A stretch of DNA of 25,459 bases from Hypsibius dujardini (lineage: Eukaryota > Tardigrada > Eutardigrada > Parachela > Hypsibiidae): the NCBI GenBank assembly GCA_001579985.1, contig LRSR01001011.1, positions 1 to 25,459 of the forward strand, written 5' to 3'. Both the position numbers and the translations under genes were made by a program. Below the pieces are notes generated by a model that saw only the letters and a list, made by a program, of their open reading frames with translations, made no database searches and was not told the origin of the DNA. Shown one piece after another: positions 9,004 through 18,439 of this stretch. Positions within the stretch are counted from its first letter, which is position 1. Every line of letters starts with the position of its first letter.

Positions 9004-9830
9004 ATTTTCAGAGTTCCTGAGTCTTTTCCAGTTATAGTAATTACATTAGTGTCTGGAAAAGGGATAATCGGTCATAAAAACAACAACATTATACGCAGGT
9101 AATGCTGGAGCGATGAATGATGTAATTACTTCACAAATTTTGATTACCGTTTGTGCATGAAGCGTATGCTGTGCGTATGCATGCTCAAAACTTATAATCT
9201 ACGAAGTCGTCGATAAGATATAAATGACGATGACCATGCACCGCCATTTTGGGCTCCGTACGAATCCCTCCCTTGACGGTCAACGTACCTGACGTACCTG
9301 ACGTACCTAACGCGACGTATCGAATCTGCTGAAACATAGTACCACGTTACGGACCTCCTCTCTACACAGTAAATGCAGGGTTCGGGAATGCTTTTGAGAC
9401 AAACTTAGAACCGTCATTTCTCCGTCACTTCTCATCCCACTGTCTCAATTTTTTTACGTTAAAACGCCTGTCCATTTAATAATCCATAACAGGCCAAAAA
9501 ATAAAATTCAATTCAAACCCGGAAAATGGCAGACAAACACCAATGGCAGACCCGATCTCAATAATAGCCCAGGTCACACCCTCATTTGCTACCAAAAAAT
9601 TAATTGGTCCCGGAAAACCAAAACCTATTTTAAATAGCCCGCCCCAATAACACAGCAAAAAAAGTTTCATGAGTCGGATGCGTTTACGAGAGATACAGTG
9701 ACCAAATAACCTGACACAAATTCACCAAGATTTTGCCCTTAAAATTGCGTTTTGAAAAGGGCTCTTCGCTTCGCGGTGCATAGCTTTCCCGTGTGCTGCA
9801 TACTTGCAATCATTTTGGTATCGAACTACT
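9004..9830. promoter_or_regulatory. 5' flank of cysteine-rich paralogue 1
   Basis: The first ~300 bp resemble the flank of the other paralogue (GATAAG…CCGCCATTT…GTAC). A short tandem repeat of ACGTACCTG (three units) lies around 9284-9310. The minus-strand frame at 9476-9670 is open but has no supporting context. No promoter element is firmly assigned. Confidence 0.35.
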
Positions 9831-9831
9831 A

Positions 9832-9970
9832 TATTTTCGCGTTAGACAGGGACAGCGTACGAGCTGTGGAACGTTTAATCGGCCACGCGGCGCTTGTGCT
9901 GTGTGTACGGTGCACACAGCCGTGCACACGTTCCACTCCAGTACAACTGTCCCTGTCTAACGCGAAAATA
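9832..9970. mobile_element. Small MITE, 139 bp
   Basis: Perfect ~24-bp inverted ends start TATTTTCGCGTTAGACAGGG at 9832, with the complement ending at 9970. The interior also has partial internal symmetry around a GTGCACAC core. It is non-coding; any frame through it is incidental. The target duplication is unclear. Confidence 0.8.
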
Positions 9971-10582
9971 CAGTACTTCTACGGTGTTGGGCTGTCACAA
10001 AATTTAAATTACGTTGAAACTGAAACATGCGAAAAGACAAACTGAATCGGAAAGAATTGGTATCAAGATACGACGATTTATACAAATTTGAGGAGTCATC
10101 AAGATGGAAGCCTTCATAAAAAACAAGCAGTGTAATCGGGTTGAGTTTGTGGCTTAAGGTAGCCAAATCAAGGTAGACATCCCTGCACTAGAGTACAGTG
10201 TACAGGGGAACCAGCCTGGTCGACGCAAGAGTAAATCCCCACTGAAGGGACTCACTTCAGTGGGTATATTTAAATATATTTAAAATCTATTTAAAATGGC
10301 CGAGATCTTGATTTTAAATTTATTTTAAATTTTATTTAAATTCGAAGAGGCTATTTAAACAACACTAGAAGTGAGGCTCCCTTGCCTTCCAAAGTGTATG
10401 ATGTTGAGCTCTCAGGGGTAGATATATCCCTGCACTAGAATACAGTCCGAATCTCATTGGGGGTCCATGGTACGCCACGCGTGAGGGCTTAGCTTCCAAG
10501 TCCCCTACCACGTTCGGTTTTTTCGATGTTGACCGTTTGTTCCGGAACTTGGTTAATTTAAGATTAATTTTTTTCGAATCCT
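9971..10582. repeat. Non-coding stretch with AT-rich block between direct repeats
   Basis: A direct repeat (…ATCCCTGCACTAGA(g/a)TACAGT) occurs at about 10178-10200 and 10425-10447. Between them lies a block of ATTTAAAT-type words (10265-10360) and the short palindrome CCCACTGAAG…CTTCAGTGGG (10238-10263). No gene is seen. It may be the relic of a repeat with direct terminal repeats. Confidence 0.45.
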
Positions 10583-10586
10583 TTAA

Positions 10587-11159
10587 CCCTCTGAGTGCCG
10601 GTCAGCTTACACTGGCTTAATTCTTCCTTCAAACTCCATTTGCTCATCGAGCATTTGCACTTTTTTGATACGGTTTTTTGTTTTGATTCTCTAACAGAAC
10701 CATAAAATATAAAGTAAAAACAACTTTTGAAAAAAACTTTCGGAAGTGGTGAGAACTCATTAAGCCAAACTTGGCTTAAACTTAAATGGCATGTATACTA
10801 ACTTGCGGTGCGTGCTGAAAAAAAAATTCCGGGCTTCGAAATTAAAAAGGGTCCTAGCCAACGACCATACCAATAAAATCCAGTTGAAAATGAAATAAAC
10901 AAGCAATCGAGAGCGGAATGAAAAAATTGAACTCACTAGGAAGATGTTTTGATTCCCTATTGGCAAAATGTCAGCTGTTGTCAGGTTGTTGTGTGGAGGC
11001 GCAACAGCGCCGTCTGGCGGTACGGCACTAACGGAGCAGGGAAAGTGCCAAATGAACCCTCCTCATGTTAACCATACAAGTTAGGTACTTTCCCTATTTA
11101 AGCCAACTTTGGCTGACCCAGCACTAGCCGTATACCTAAAACACCCGGCAACCAGAGGG
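10587..11159. mobile_element. piggyBac-type non-autonomous element (TTAA target)
   Basis: Both ends read TTAA-CCCTCTG…: left CCCTCTGAGTGCCGG from 10587, right complement CCCTCTGGTTGCCGG from 11159. TTAA lies at 10583-10586 and 11160-11163. TTAA duplication and CCC-starting ends are hallmarks of the piggyBac superfamily. Subterminal copies of GGTCAGC…GGCTTAA are also inverted. At 573 bp with no transposase it is non-autonomous. Confidence 0.8.
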
Positions 11160-11163
11160 TTAA

Positions 11164-11572
11164 GTTTCCTTTTCCAGAAAAAAATTGAGGTGTTTTTTCT
11201 TCACCCCTTTGAGTTTTGGTCACCGCAATAACTTGCCCGATGTCCAAACGTCAGGATTTCATACCTGGAATTTGAGGAAGAGATGGGCTTTCCAAAATTG
11301 TTAAGTTTGTTATAATCACTCACCGAGACATTGGTCAGCACTCTTACAACCAAATATTGCCAAAAAGGGGAGGGGGAAGGCACTTGTAGCCTAAGCTACT
11401 CGTGAGCACCATGAGTTTTGGGTTATAGTGTAGAGAATAGAGATGTTCCCGCTTCGACGAATGCGGCCAATTCGAATTCGATGCTCGACATCGTTAAGGG
11501 GACCAGCTAGAAGCACCCTTAAGCGCACAAATCGACAATCAATCACGTGTCACGGAAGTGCTCTTTACTTAC
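11164..11572. other. Intergenic or intronic stretch, no gene seen
   Basis: No supported exon. Positions 11330-11395 resemble 455-531 at the left edge of the window (shared 'cattggtca' and 'acttgtagcctaa' words), suggesting a dispersed repeat whose left-hand copy borders the foldback element. If the minus-strand exons at 11573-12483 continue, this would be their next intron. Confidence 0.35.
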
Positions 11573-12483
11573 CCTGGTGCTGATCAGTACGTCTAGAACG
11601 ACACGCCTGCTTCGTATGACGGACATGCCGCGAATCTCCTCTTTCGTTACGTTGTTCCTATCTTGGGTCATTAACGGATGGGACTGCTGTTTAGTACGAA
11701 AAGATGCCTATAACGAAGAGCATCATTACGATATATTGACATGCACTCTAGCGGCGCGATTCTAAGGCGCAACGTAAACTGCGTTTTCCGTGTATATGGC
11801 CCCAGGTGTACGTATAAAAGCACCTACCTAAAACCTACCTACCTACCTATTGAAATGCGCATCAGTCTTCAATCAAGCAACTTATCAACGGCCCACATGC
11901 TTAGTGATCTTCGCAAATCTTCAATCAAGAGATCAATCAATCGTAAAAGCAGGCTCTTACGTTAGCCACCAGCGGAGGGTAGCCTCTCCGATTTTCTCCG
12001 CTCTGGCAAATTCTGGCTAAGGGAATCCACGAGGCAAAAACCAGCGCTCCAAAATTGTATTTCTTCGGTTTACGGTAAAAAAAAATCGGGCATTTTAAAC
12101 AGAAACGATAGATTTTTAACGGTAAATATTTAGAATAAAATATTAGGGCAATTCAGATGGAGTGTTGGGCAAACAGCCCGGGGGCGTGGCTACAGCTGCG
12201 CCTTAGAATTGCGTCGCTACAGTACAGTACATATATGTGCATGTGTATCGATCGTGTGTGGCTTATAGACAGCGCAATCGCTTGCAATTAGCGTTCGCGG
12301 TCTGTAAAGACTTTTGTAACTTACCATGTATATTGTCTTTGTGTCCCCGTAGAGCAACACATTGGAACCGTCCACATCCAACGCACGGAGACCCTGAACT
12401 TCTCCTTTTGAGAAGACCAATGACGAGTGGTTGAGCTTTGCTTGGCGTTTCCAACGCAAAGTAAGTTGTAGATTGTTTTGGTT
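11573..12483 (-). CDS. Two exons of a possible LDLR-type beta-propeller protein (partial)
   Basis: Exon 1, 12325-12483: acceptor CGCAG, 53 codons, donor ATG|GTAAGT. Exon 2, 11573-11686: acceptor AAACAG, 38 codons, donor AGG|GTAAGT. Both are phase 0 at each end and join in frame. Exon 1 encodes [20 protein letters not shown] followed by [11 protein letters not shown]. This resembles the first strands of LDL-receptor class B (YWTD) propeller repeats, but the YWTD motif itself is absent. I found no start, stop or further exons, so this is an internal piece or an isolated gene fragment. A plus-strand GTAAGT at 12461 with an acceptor at 12350 gives stops in all frames. The exons are fairly sure because of the strong splice sites; the family assignment is tentative. 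Confidence 0.45.
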
Positions 12484-12571
12484 CTGCGAGATTTGAGTTG
12501 GAGAATTAAGTACTTCAATTCAACAGAAAAAATCAGAATAATATATGCTTTACTAGTACGTGTAGTATTCA

Positions 12572-12701
12572 GATAGACAGACAGAAAGACAGACAGATAG
12601 ACAGACAAAAGACGGACACACAGGCAAACAGACACACAGACACACAGACACACAGACACACAGACAGACAGACAGACACACAGACAGCAGGCAGACAGAC
12701 A

Positions 12702-12738
<37 letters not shown>

Positions 12739-12815
12739 CACAGACACACAGACAGACACACAGACACACAGACACACAGACACACAGACACACAGACACA
12801 CAGACAGACAGACAA
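12572..12815. repeat. CAGA/CACA microsatellite
   Basis: About 245 bp of interleaved (CAGA)n and (CACAGA)n with few interruptions. Long minus-strand frames rich in Ser, Val, Cys and Leu through it are translation of the repeat, not protein. Similar CAGA tracts lie in two sphingosine kinase introns. Confidence 0.95.
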
Positions 12816-12892
12816 AAGTAGTGGAGAATTTCTTCCTATGATACCTCTTTACCCCTTTTTTACCCTTCCAAGACTGCTCTAATAAAATAGGG

Positions 12893-13100
12893 AGGGAGGA
12901 TTGGAGAAAGACTGTCCATGGGTCACCCAAATACGGCGTGATTCAAGATGGCATGTGTTTTTGCATTTTATTTTTGGAATGAATTATGGATTCCTTTTGG
13001 TAGTGATGGTCCGACAAAAACATTGGCCGGCAACTTGTAGTGTTCTTAGTATGGTCTCGAAAATACTAATTTAGTGTCGAACTTCAATTATTTTTTGTTC
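12893..13100 (+). repeat. Repeat R, 3'-end fragment
   Basis: This matches the last ~200 bp of repeat R (gagggaggatt…, ttatggattc, actaatttagtgtcgaac), in the same orientation as copies 1 and 3. It faces the inverted copy at 13330-14062, tail to tail across about 230 bp. Confidence 0.65.
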
Positions 13101-13329
13101 TTTTCCTCGCCTCTTCCGAGCCACTGGCAATGCCAGCCGCAATCCACTTCTCCTAGTCATCGAAAGTACAATTTGTGTAGCACCACCCTGGTCCCAAATT
13201 TAATTCGAAATGGATTGGAATTATCAGAAAAAAGATTCGATGCCAATGGACAGAGTTACGGGGCATTTCTGAAGTCGCGCCCTCGAGTTCCCGATGCCAT
13301 GAGGTACGCTAATTGTCGCTAGCTACACC

Positions 13330-14062
13330 CACCGACGTCCCTGGCGAAAAAACTGACAATAATTGGAACCTTAATTGAAATCCTTCATGATTCTCGAAAC
13401 GATACCAGAGTACGTTACAATTTGGCGGTCGATCTTTTTGTCCAAACTAAAATGAATTCATAATTCATACCCAAAATGAGTTGCAAAAACAAATACTATT
13501 CTGGTCTGAAATGCACTTGACTGGCCAATGTTCAGTCGTCCCCAAATGCTCCTTCCTTGACCATAACATCATTTGGCATCATTTGGCATGACCAACCGGC
13601 CTCTAAAAATGGGTGCGAAAACATTCTCTTCCGGGAAGTAAACCGTCGCCCTCCCTTCTCAGACGACCCAGATCACATACCGCTGAGCTAAAATACACGC
13701 ACAATAAAAGGAACAACGAAATTCGCAATGAGGAAGATACTTTAACTACAAAAACGATTGACCAGTGGTCAATTGACACTGTGCTCGTCCTTTACCAACA
13801 CTATAGATAATTTTAAAATCTGTGCTTAGCAAAACTATTGAAATTGACAATGTTTTCTCCATTTCCAGCCTGTTCAAACTTACTCTGGAAGTCCCAATAA
13901 AATTTGTTTCATAAATGGTACTCCGTTTGGTCACCTTTTCACGTTAGGGACTAAAAATTGTTACAAGCAGCTTTGTTACGCAATGTCGAACGGTATTTAA
14001 GACAATAAATATAACCGTTATTGATTGTAACCGTATTTCGGATAACGCTTTTCGGGAGGGAA
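13330..14062 (-). repeat. Repeat R, copy 2 (inverted), best tRNA-like core
   Basis: Reverse complement of copy 1 over its length, ending in cgaaaagcgttat…. On the minus strand the core reads TTAGCTCAGCGGTATGTG (about 13692-13675), then a box-B-like GGTTTACTTCC about 33 nt later. This spacing fits a tRNA-derived RNA polymerase III promoter, now degenerate. There is no coding capacity. Confidence 0.75.
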
Positions 14063-14256
14063 AATTCAGACTTGAACGAAAAGCTGAGATTGTCAAATGT
14101 TTTGAAATTCCGGGGGGTTTTGGAAACCAAACCTCCCAGACCCCCACAAATTTCAAAATGATCAGGGATCACAGGCCGAATTTTTCGTTCAGTTCTGAAA
14201 AAAAAATGTATTTTGCCCCTTGTAACCGTATTTCGAATAACGTTTTTCGGGAGGAT
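14026..14256. repeat. Direct repeat pair enclosing nested inverted repeats
   Basis: A ~37-bp sequence (TTGTAACCGTATTTCG(g/a)ATAACG…) occurs at 14026-14062 and 14220-14256. Between the copies are two nested inverted repeats: an outer pair TTCAGA…TGAACGAAAA (about 14067-14085 versus 14177-14196) and an inner pair TTTGAAATT…GGGGGT (about 14100-14118 versus 14141-14158). The first direct repeat is also the end of repeat R copy 2. It looks like a small palindromic insertion in R, or a local duplication. Confidence 0.6.
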
Positions 14257-14323
14257 TTACCTTCGTTTGGCAATCAGCTGCCTCGGTCAGACGATGCGGC
14301 ACCGCGAAGTCGACATCGAAGCT

Positions 14324-14962
14324 TCACAAGAGCCGCAGTCTCGGAGCGGACGGCCGTACAGTTCCGGCAAACATGGCGTAAAGCGTCAAGGTACCGGCAT
14401 TATTCCTGTCGAATTCGACATCCGCCGCGGTCACCGTGTCATACCACATCATTGGGCCAGCAGAGTCAGATGAAGCCGGCGGGTCCGGACACGCCAGACG
14501 CGTGACGTACTCAAGGCTCAAGCAGACGAACGATGAATTTGAGCCCGCACTACTCGGACCCAGACGATCAACCACCACGTACAATCCCGTTGCGGTGGGC
14601 CGACTATCACCGCTTTTGTTAATCGCTGCAGACAATGAGGTCAACACGCCCACGACGAAAGATGAGAGGTTAAAGCGAAAAGCGTAGACCACGCGAATTT
14701 CGTCATTACAGGGTGGAAGAGTTAGTGATTGCGAGGAGCTACTGTGGACGATGCCTTGAGAACCGTTTGCCGCAAGTGAATCATTCTCGGTGACGGTTCG
14801 TACGTGTGAGTCCGGACTGAATTTTTCGCTGAAAAAGTGCCCGACTGTTCGGTTGTCATACTGCCTGATTATGAGGCGTTGTTCGGAAATCAGAACTGTC
14901 GTTCCATTGTCGGCATGTAGGGGAAAACATTTCGTTGAATTCGGTCCATGAGACGAGATCGA
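14324..14962 (-). CDS. Unrecognised protein, terminal exon
   Basis: From the acceptor CTTTTTATAG (14963) the frame is open for 212 codons to TGA at 14324. Base composition and codon use look coding compared with the AT-rich flanks, and the other frames are broken. It reads …RLIIRQYDNRTVGHFF… early, then PPCNDEIRVVYAFRFN, a hydrophobic stretch (SSFVVGVLTSLSAA), GLYVVVDRLGP and a C-terminal GTLTLYAMFAGTV. There are only a few cysteines. No family is recognised. The entry phase is 0. The nearest upstream candidate exon (15634-15847) ends in phase 1, so either a small exon is missing or they belong to different genes. Confidence 0.5.
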   Translation of the reverse strand, partial: SISSHGPNSTKCFPLHADNGTTVLISEQRLIIRQYDNRTVGHFFSEKFSPDSHVRTVTENDSLAANGSQGIVHSSSSQSLTLPPCNDEIRVVYAFRFNLSSFVVGVLTSLSAAINKSGDSRPTATGLYVVVDRLGPSSAGSNSSFVCLSLEYVTRLACPDPPASSDSAGPMMWYDTVTAADVEFDRNNAGTLTLYAMFAGTVRPSAPRLRLL

Positions 14963-15633
14963 CTATAAAAAGTATTTTTCTTCACTGCCTGTGTCCCTCT
15001 TATCATATTTTGTCATGCAATTGCAGGATGCGAGGTTTATTTCTGGACGCAGACCAGTGGGCGGAGTTATAGACCAAAACTGGACAGTTTCGTTGGAATC
15101 ATCGGTCCTTTTTGAAAGATACTCAGAGCTCCACCCCCTGATCTCCAAAAGATATTTAGGTACTATACCAGTCGACTCGAAGTTGAGTTTGAAATAGAAC
15201 AGTATCAAAATGATTGTTTTTGAGTTAGTTCTAAAAGCACCATTTTTATAGTGAAACTGAAGGAAAATGAAATCTTCCTGTGTTTTTCCAACTTTAAATT
15301 TAAATTTATTTGACTTTATCGGCAAAATAAACTTTTGTATTTATCACTGAAGTAGATCTAAATAAAAAAATAGTTTAAAGGGATTCTGAATTCGGCACTG
15401 GAATAATATTCTAAGTTAGACGAGTGAAAATGTGTTTTTTAGTAGTACATCACATAATAAAAATCACAACCGTCCCTTATTCTTATTTTGTAGTAGCTTA
15501 ACATAAAGTTTGTCCAGACTTGAACCTAGCTCCCGCGGTATTATCATATTTTCGTATCAGAATTTCGGCTGTCTCGGCATCATATCATCACCTGGCTACA
15601 CCATCACCGTACTAGCACTGTAACAACACTTAC

Positions 15634-15847
15634 AACTCTTGAAATGTTTGATAATCACTGCTCGAGACAACGGGGATGATGGGCGGTCGGAAGCACAGCT
15701 CGTATGATTCCGACCGGCTTCAAAGCGAACGCTTTCCGGCGCGTCTCCGGTAAGTGGGAACTTCCTGATCGTTTGCAAGATGGCAGCCGACACGTTGGGC
15801 ATTTCAGTTTGCAGAAGGACAACCAATGCGCTAATTCCAATGTGCAT
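15634..15847 (-). CDS. Possible first exon with signal peptide
   Basis: ATG at 15847 opens a 71-codon frame ending at a consensus donor (AAG AGT T|GTAAGT, 15633-15632), phase 1. The start MHIGISALVVLLQ could serve as a signal peptide. The rest (FEAGRNHTSCASDRPSS…) is unrecognised. It lies 0.67 kb upstream of the 14324-14962 exon on the same strand, but the phases do not join directly. Weak evidence beyond the open frame and donor. Confidence 0.3.
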
Positions 15848-16589
15848 AATTCGGGAGTCCAGTTTTAAGAGCTAAATTAGAATTCAAAGCTGCAAAGTTA
15901 TAGGAATTATTCTGAACATGGACATTGCATAGTTTTTCCAACGAAAATTGCGAAACATGTATTTATTTCAATTCAGCATGCAAAAAGATAATTCATTTGA
16001 AATCTGCTATTTATTTATTTATGTTAACAGCAGATGATTCGACTGCCTCGTGCACAATTTGGGTCAGCAGACCCGGTCTTTATAATCAGTTGATAAGCTG
16101 AATCAACTGATGAACGAACAGACCAAGTCAATGCGAGTAAACAAGGGTCGGCGGGAGCAGAACAAAACACTGGCGGATTACGATTGGGCGTGATTCTATT
16201 TCTACTTGCATTCCAGCTTGTTCGTTCGCCCAGGTAATTTTGATTATCAAGGAACGGTTGGATGATAATTACAGCAATAACACTGCAACGTGATGGGTGC
16301 GTACCTCATTTTATTAATTGAATAGTCCTATTTGGGACTGCTAGTTACTTGATGGTAACAAACAAATGATGATCTGCCAATAACAATAAGAAAATAAGTT
16401 CAGAGTCTGTAGTTTCGAGAGACAGTTGGGGTATAGCCCAAGCTGTTATGGAGCCCCATGTCGATCTTTAAAGTTTCAACTATCCTTCTCAATTCTCTAT
16501 CTTGATTTAACTGCGATGTTCAAACTTCATGTACCAGTCCATTCCAAAAATAACGATTCTCTATTTTTTCTACCCAATTAATCAGAGTA
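15848..16589. other. Intergenic stretch, no gene seen
   Basis: AT-rich with no supported exon. A small palindrome, TCAGTTGAT…ATCAACTGA, lies near 16086-16110. It ends in repeat R copy 3. Confidence 0.4.
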
Positions 16590-17218
16590 ATGGCAAAACA
16601 TTTGATATTTTGAATAGTGTTCTACATTGCGTAACCAAACAGCTTGTAGCCCTTTTTTAATTTCTGCAGTAAAAAGGTGACCAAACGGAGTACTATTTAT
16701 GGCACCAATTTTATTGCGACTTTAAGTGTTTCCAGAGTAAGTTAGAAAAGGCTGGAAATTGAGGAAAACTTGCCGATTTTAAAAGTTTTGTTAAAAACAG
16801 AAGATAAAAATACTTATACTGTAGTGAAATTAAGGCACGAGTTTAGTGTCAGTTGACGACTGGTCGATACTTGTGGTAGTCAAAGTATCTTCCTCATTGT
16901 GAATTTCATTGTTCCAATTATTCCATTTTCGGGCGAGTACTTTTCACATTTTTTCTCATCCCTCGAGGCCGGTAGGCCACGCCAAATAATGCCAAACCAT
17001 TTTTTGGTCAAGGAGGGAGCATTTGAGGAAGACTGACCATTGTTCAACAATGTGCGGCTCATGAATTCGTCAGTTCAGAACTGCATCCCATTTGGAGATA
17101 CAATTATGGATTCATTTTGATATGAACAAAAAGATTGACCGCCAAGTTGTAAGGTACTGTAGTACTGCCTCAAGGATTTTAATTTAGGTTCGAATGGCTG
17201 TCATTTTTCCCCCAGGAA
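16590..17218 (+). repeat. Repeat R, copy 3
   Basis: Direct-orientation match to copy 1 (gtgaccaaacggagtact, ttgtggtagtcaaagtat, cttcctcattgtgaatttc, gagggagcatttg, ttaatttaggttcgaa). The tRNA-like core is deleted between gttccaattatt and tttctcatccc. It ends about 440 bp before the defensin-knottin gene. Confidence 0.75.
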
Positions 17219-17660
17219 CCCGGCACGAGCAAGCTTCAGGCAGTGCAGTTGCTTATGACGCCTGCTCAACCTTTAAAAGATATGACGTGTTATCCGGTTC
17301 TGCGAATAAATTTAGCCCTATTTCCCCTTATCTGTATATCGCCGTTTTTTTTAGCCGTAGGGCAGAAGTGCTTTTTTCACGACTGTTCACTTTTCTTCCA
17401 GCAGCCAGTTTGTTCACCGCACACAGAGTTTTCGCATTAATTCTATACCCAGTGAACAGTATAGGCAGTATAGGCAGTATACTGTATACTGTATACATTC
17501 GCATTAATTCTATACCTCCTACTGCGATTGGTATACACATCAGTATCCTACATACTATTGTAACTGCAATACCTTTCCTCTGTCCTGGCTCACTAAAGCA
17601 TATCCCCCCATTCAAGAAGTGCCTTTTGTAATTCCGATCTTGTCCTAACCAGCAATCAAC
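17219..17660 (+). promoter_or_regulatory. 5' flank of the defensin-knottin gene
   Basis: This holds a duplicated word GCATTAATTCTATACC (about 17435 and 17500) around short tandem units (AGTATAGGC twice, then ACTGTATACTGTATAC at 17479-17497). A CTTATCTG (17327-17334; GATA-type CAGATAAG on the other strand) follows TTTCCCC. GATA and Rel sites control insect defensin genes, but one such word is not proof. No TATA box is clearly placed. Confidence 0.3.
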
Positions 17661-18175
17661 ATGTCCGTAACCGCAGGGTCCGCAGTGATGAAGAACATCC
17701 ATCCGGTGGCTCTTCTTTCCATTGCGCTTTTGCTACGGCTGGAGGTTGGCCAAGCCGTTTGCATCAGTGAAACGTACATTGGGGAGTGCTCGATGAACGA
17801 CCAACAAGACTGTCAACAGACATGCCAACAGGAGGGCCGAGGAACGGGCAAGTGCGGCCCTTTCCGTAGTATGAGGGTGTGCTATTGCGACAACTGCCCC
17901 GACCTCAACAAAGGTATAATAATTCATCGATCAAAATTAACCTTGCGGTGAAGCACAGCAGTATTTGTAAGGCAAACGAAATTTGAGGCTCGAAATTTTA
18001 TTTCGGTTCTCCTGTACTTGCAGCCTCGACCACGACAACGATCTCTGCAGACTTGTGGTTTCAGTCACACTGTCTCGCTACAGACAAGCCATGTAAGGCA
18101 GACGGAAGTATGGGACCGTGCTGCAGTCGGTTTTGTCTGCAGTTTCAGGACCAGGTGGTTGGATTTTGCCGTTGA
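17661..18175 (+). CDS. Secreted two-domain peptide: drosomycin-type defensin plus knottin
   Basis: Exons 17661-17913 and 18024-18175 join in phase 1 (AACAAAG|GTATAA … CTTGCAG), giving 134 residues from the first ATG or 125 from the ATG at 17688. I prefer the latter because it starts a compact signal peptide (MKNIHPVALLSIALLL…GQA). Numbered from it, domain 1 has cysteines at 25, 34, 42, 46, 56, 65, 67 and 70. This spacing (X8, X7, X3, X9, X8, X1, X2) is that of drosomycin except for a longer fifth-to-sixth loop, and it contains the CxxxC/CxC signature of the CS-alpha-beta fold. A Thr/Ser linker at 76-83 follows. Domain 2 has cysteines at 92, 99, 108, 109, 113 and 124 (X6, X8, X0, X3, X10), an inhibitor-cystine-knot pattern with the DGS…CCS..C…GFCR look of antifungal knottins such as Alo-3 and plant PAFP-S. 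The likely role is secreted antifungal defence; a venom or ion-channel role is the alternative. Each domain lies on its own exon. Confidence 0.82.
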
Positions 18176-18439
18176 TCGCTGTAACCTCTTGCAAAATTAC
18201 TAGAATTTTCACATTTGCTATCCAAAACTAAATGTCCTCGCCAACGGCTTTGGTTGATTGGTTTAATTTCTTAACGTAGCATTGCACCGGAGATGACTCA
18301 GTGCGCTCGAGGCAGAGGGAAAAAAGAGAAAAACGGGGGCCAGTACTAACACGAATTTGAGGTAAAAAAAGACAAGTATCATTCGCGCAGGACATTTGGC
18401 TTCAATCTATACAGTTCAAGCTGCTTTTAGAAGAGTCCA
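18176..18439. other. 3' flank of the defensin-knottin gene
   Basis: No coding region seen. It lies between the knottin stop and a decayed LINE fragment on the other strand. No clean AATAAA was found close to the stop. Confidence 0.4.

Noticed and set aside
9476-9670. Hydrophobic minus-strand 64-codon frame
   Set aside because: No start context, splice sites or family resemblance; AT-rich sequence can give such a frame by chance.
12350-12460. Plus-strand exon between an AG at 12350 and GTAAGT at 12461
   Set aside because: All three plus frames contain stops; the minus-strand exon fits better.
12321-12930. Long minus-strand frames rich in Cys, Val, Ser, Leu
   Set aside because: They translate the CAGA/CACA microsatellite; the same artefact occurs at 22480-22695 and 23046-23435.
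17219-17660. NF-kB/Rel site upstream of the defensin gene
   Set aside because: The TTTCCCC word near 17320 does not complete a consensus Rel site, so it is not called.
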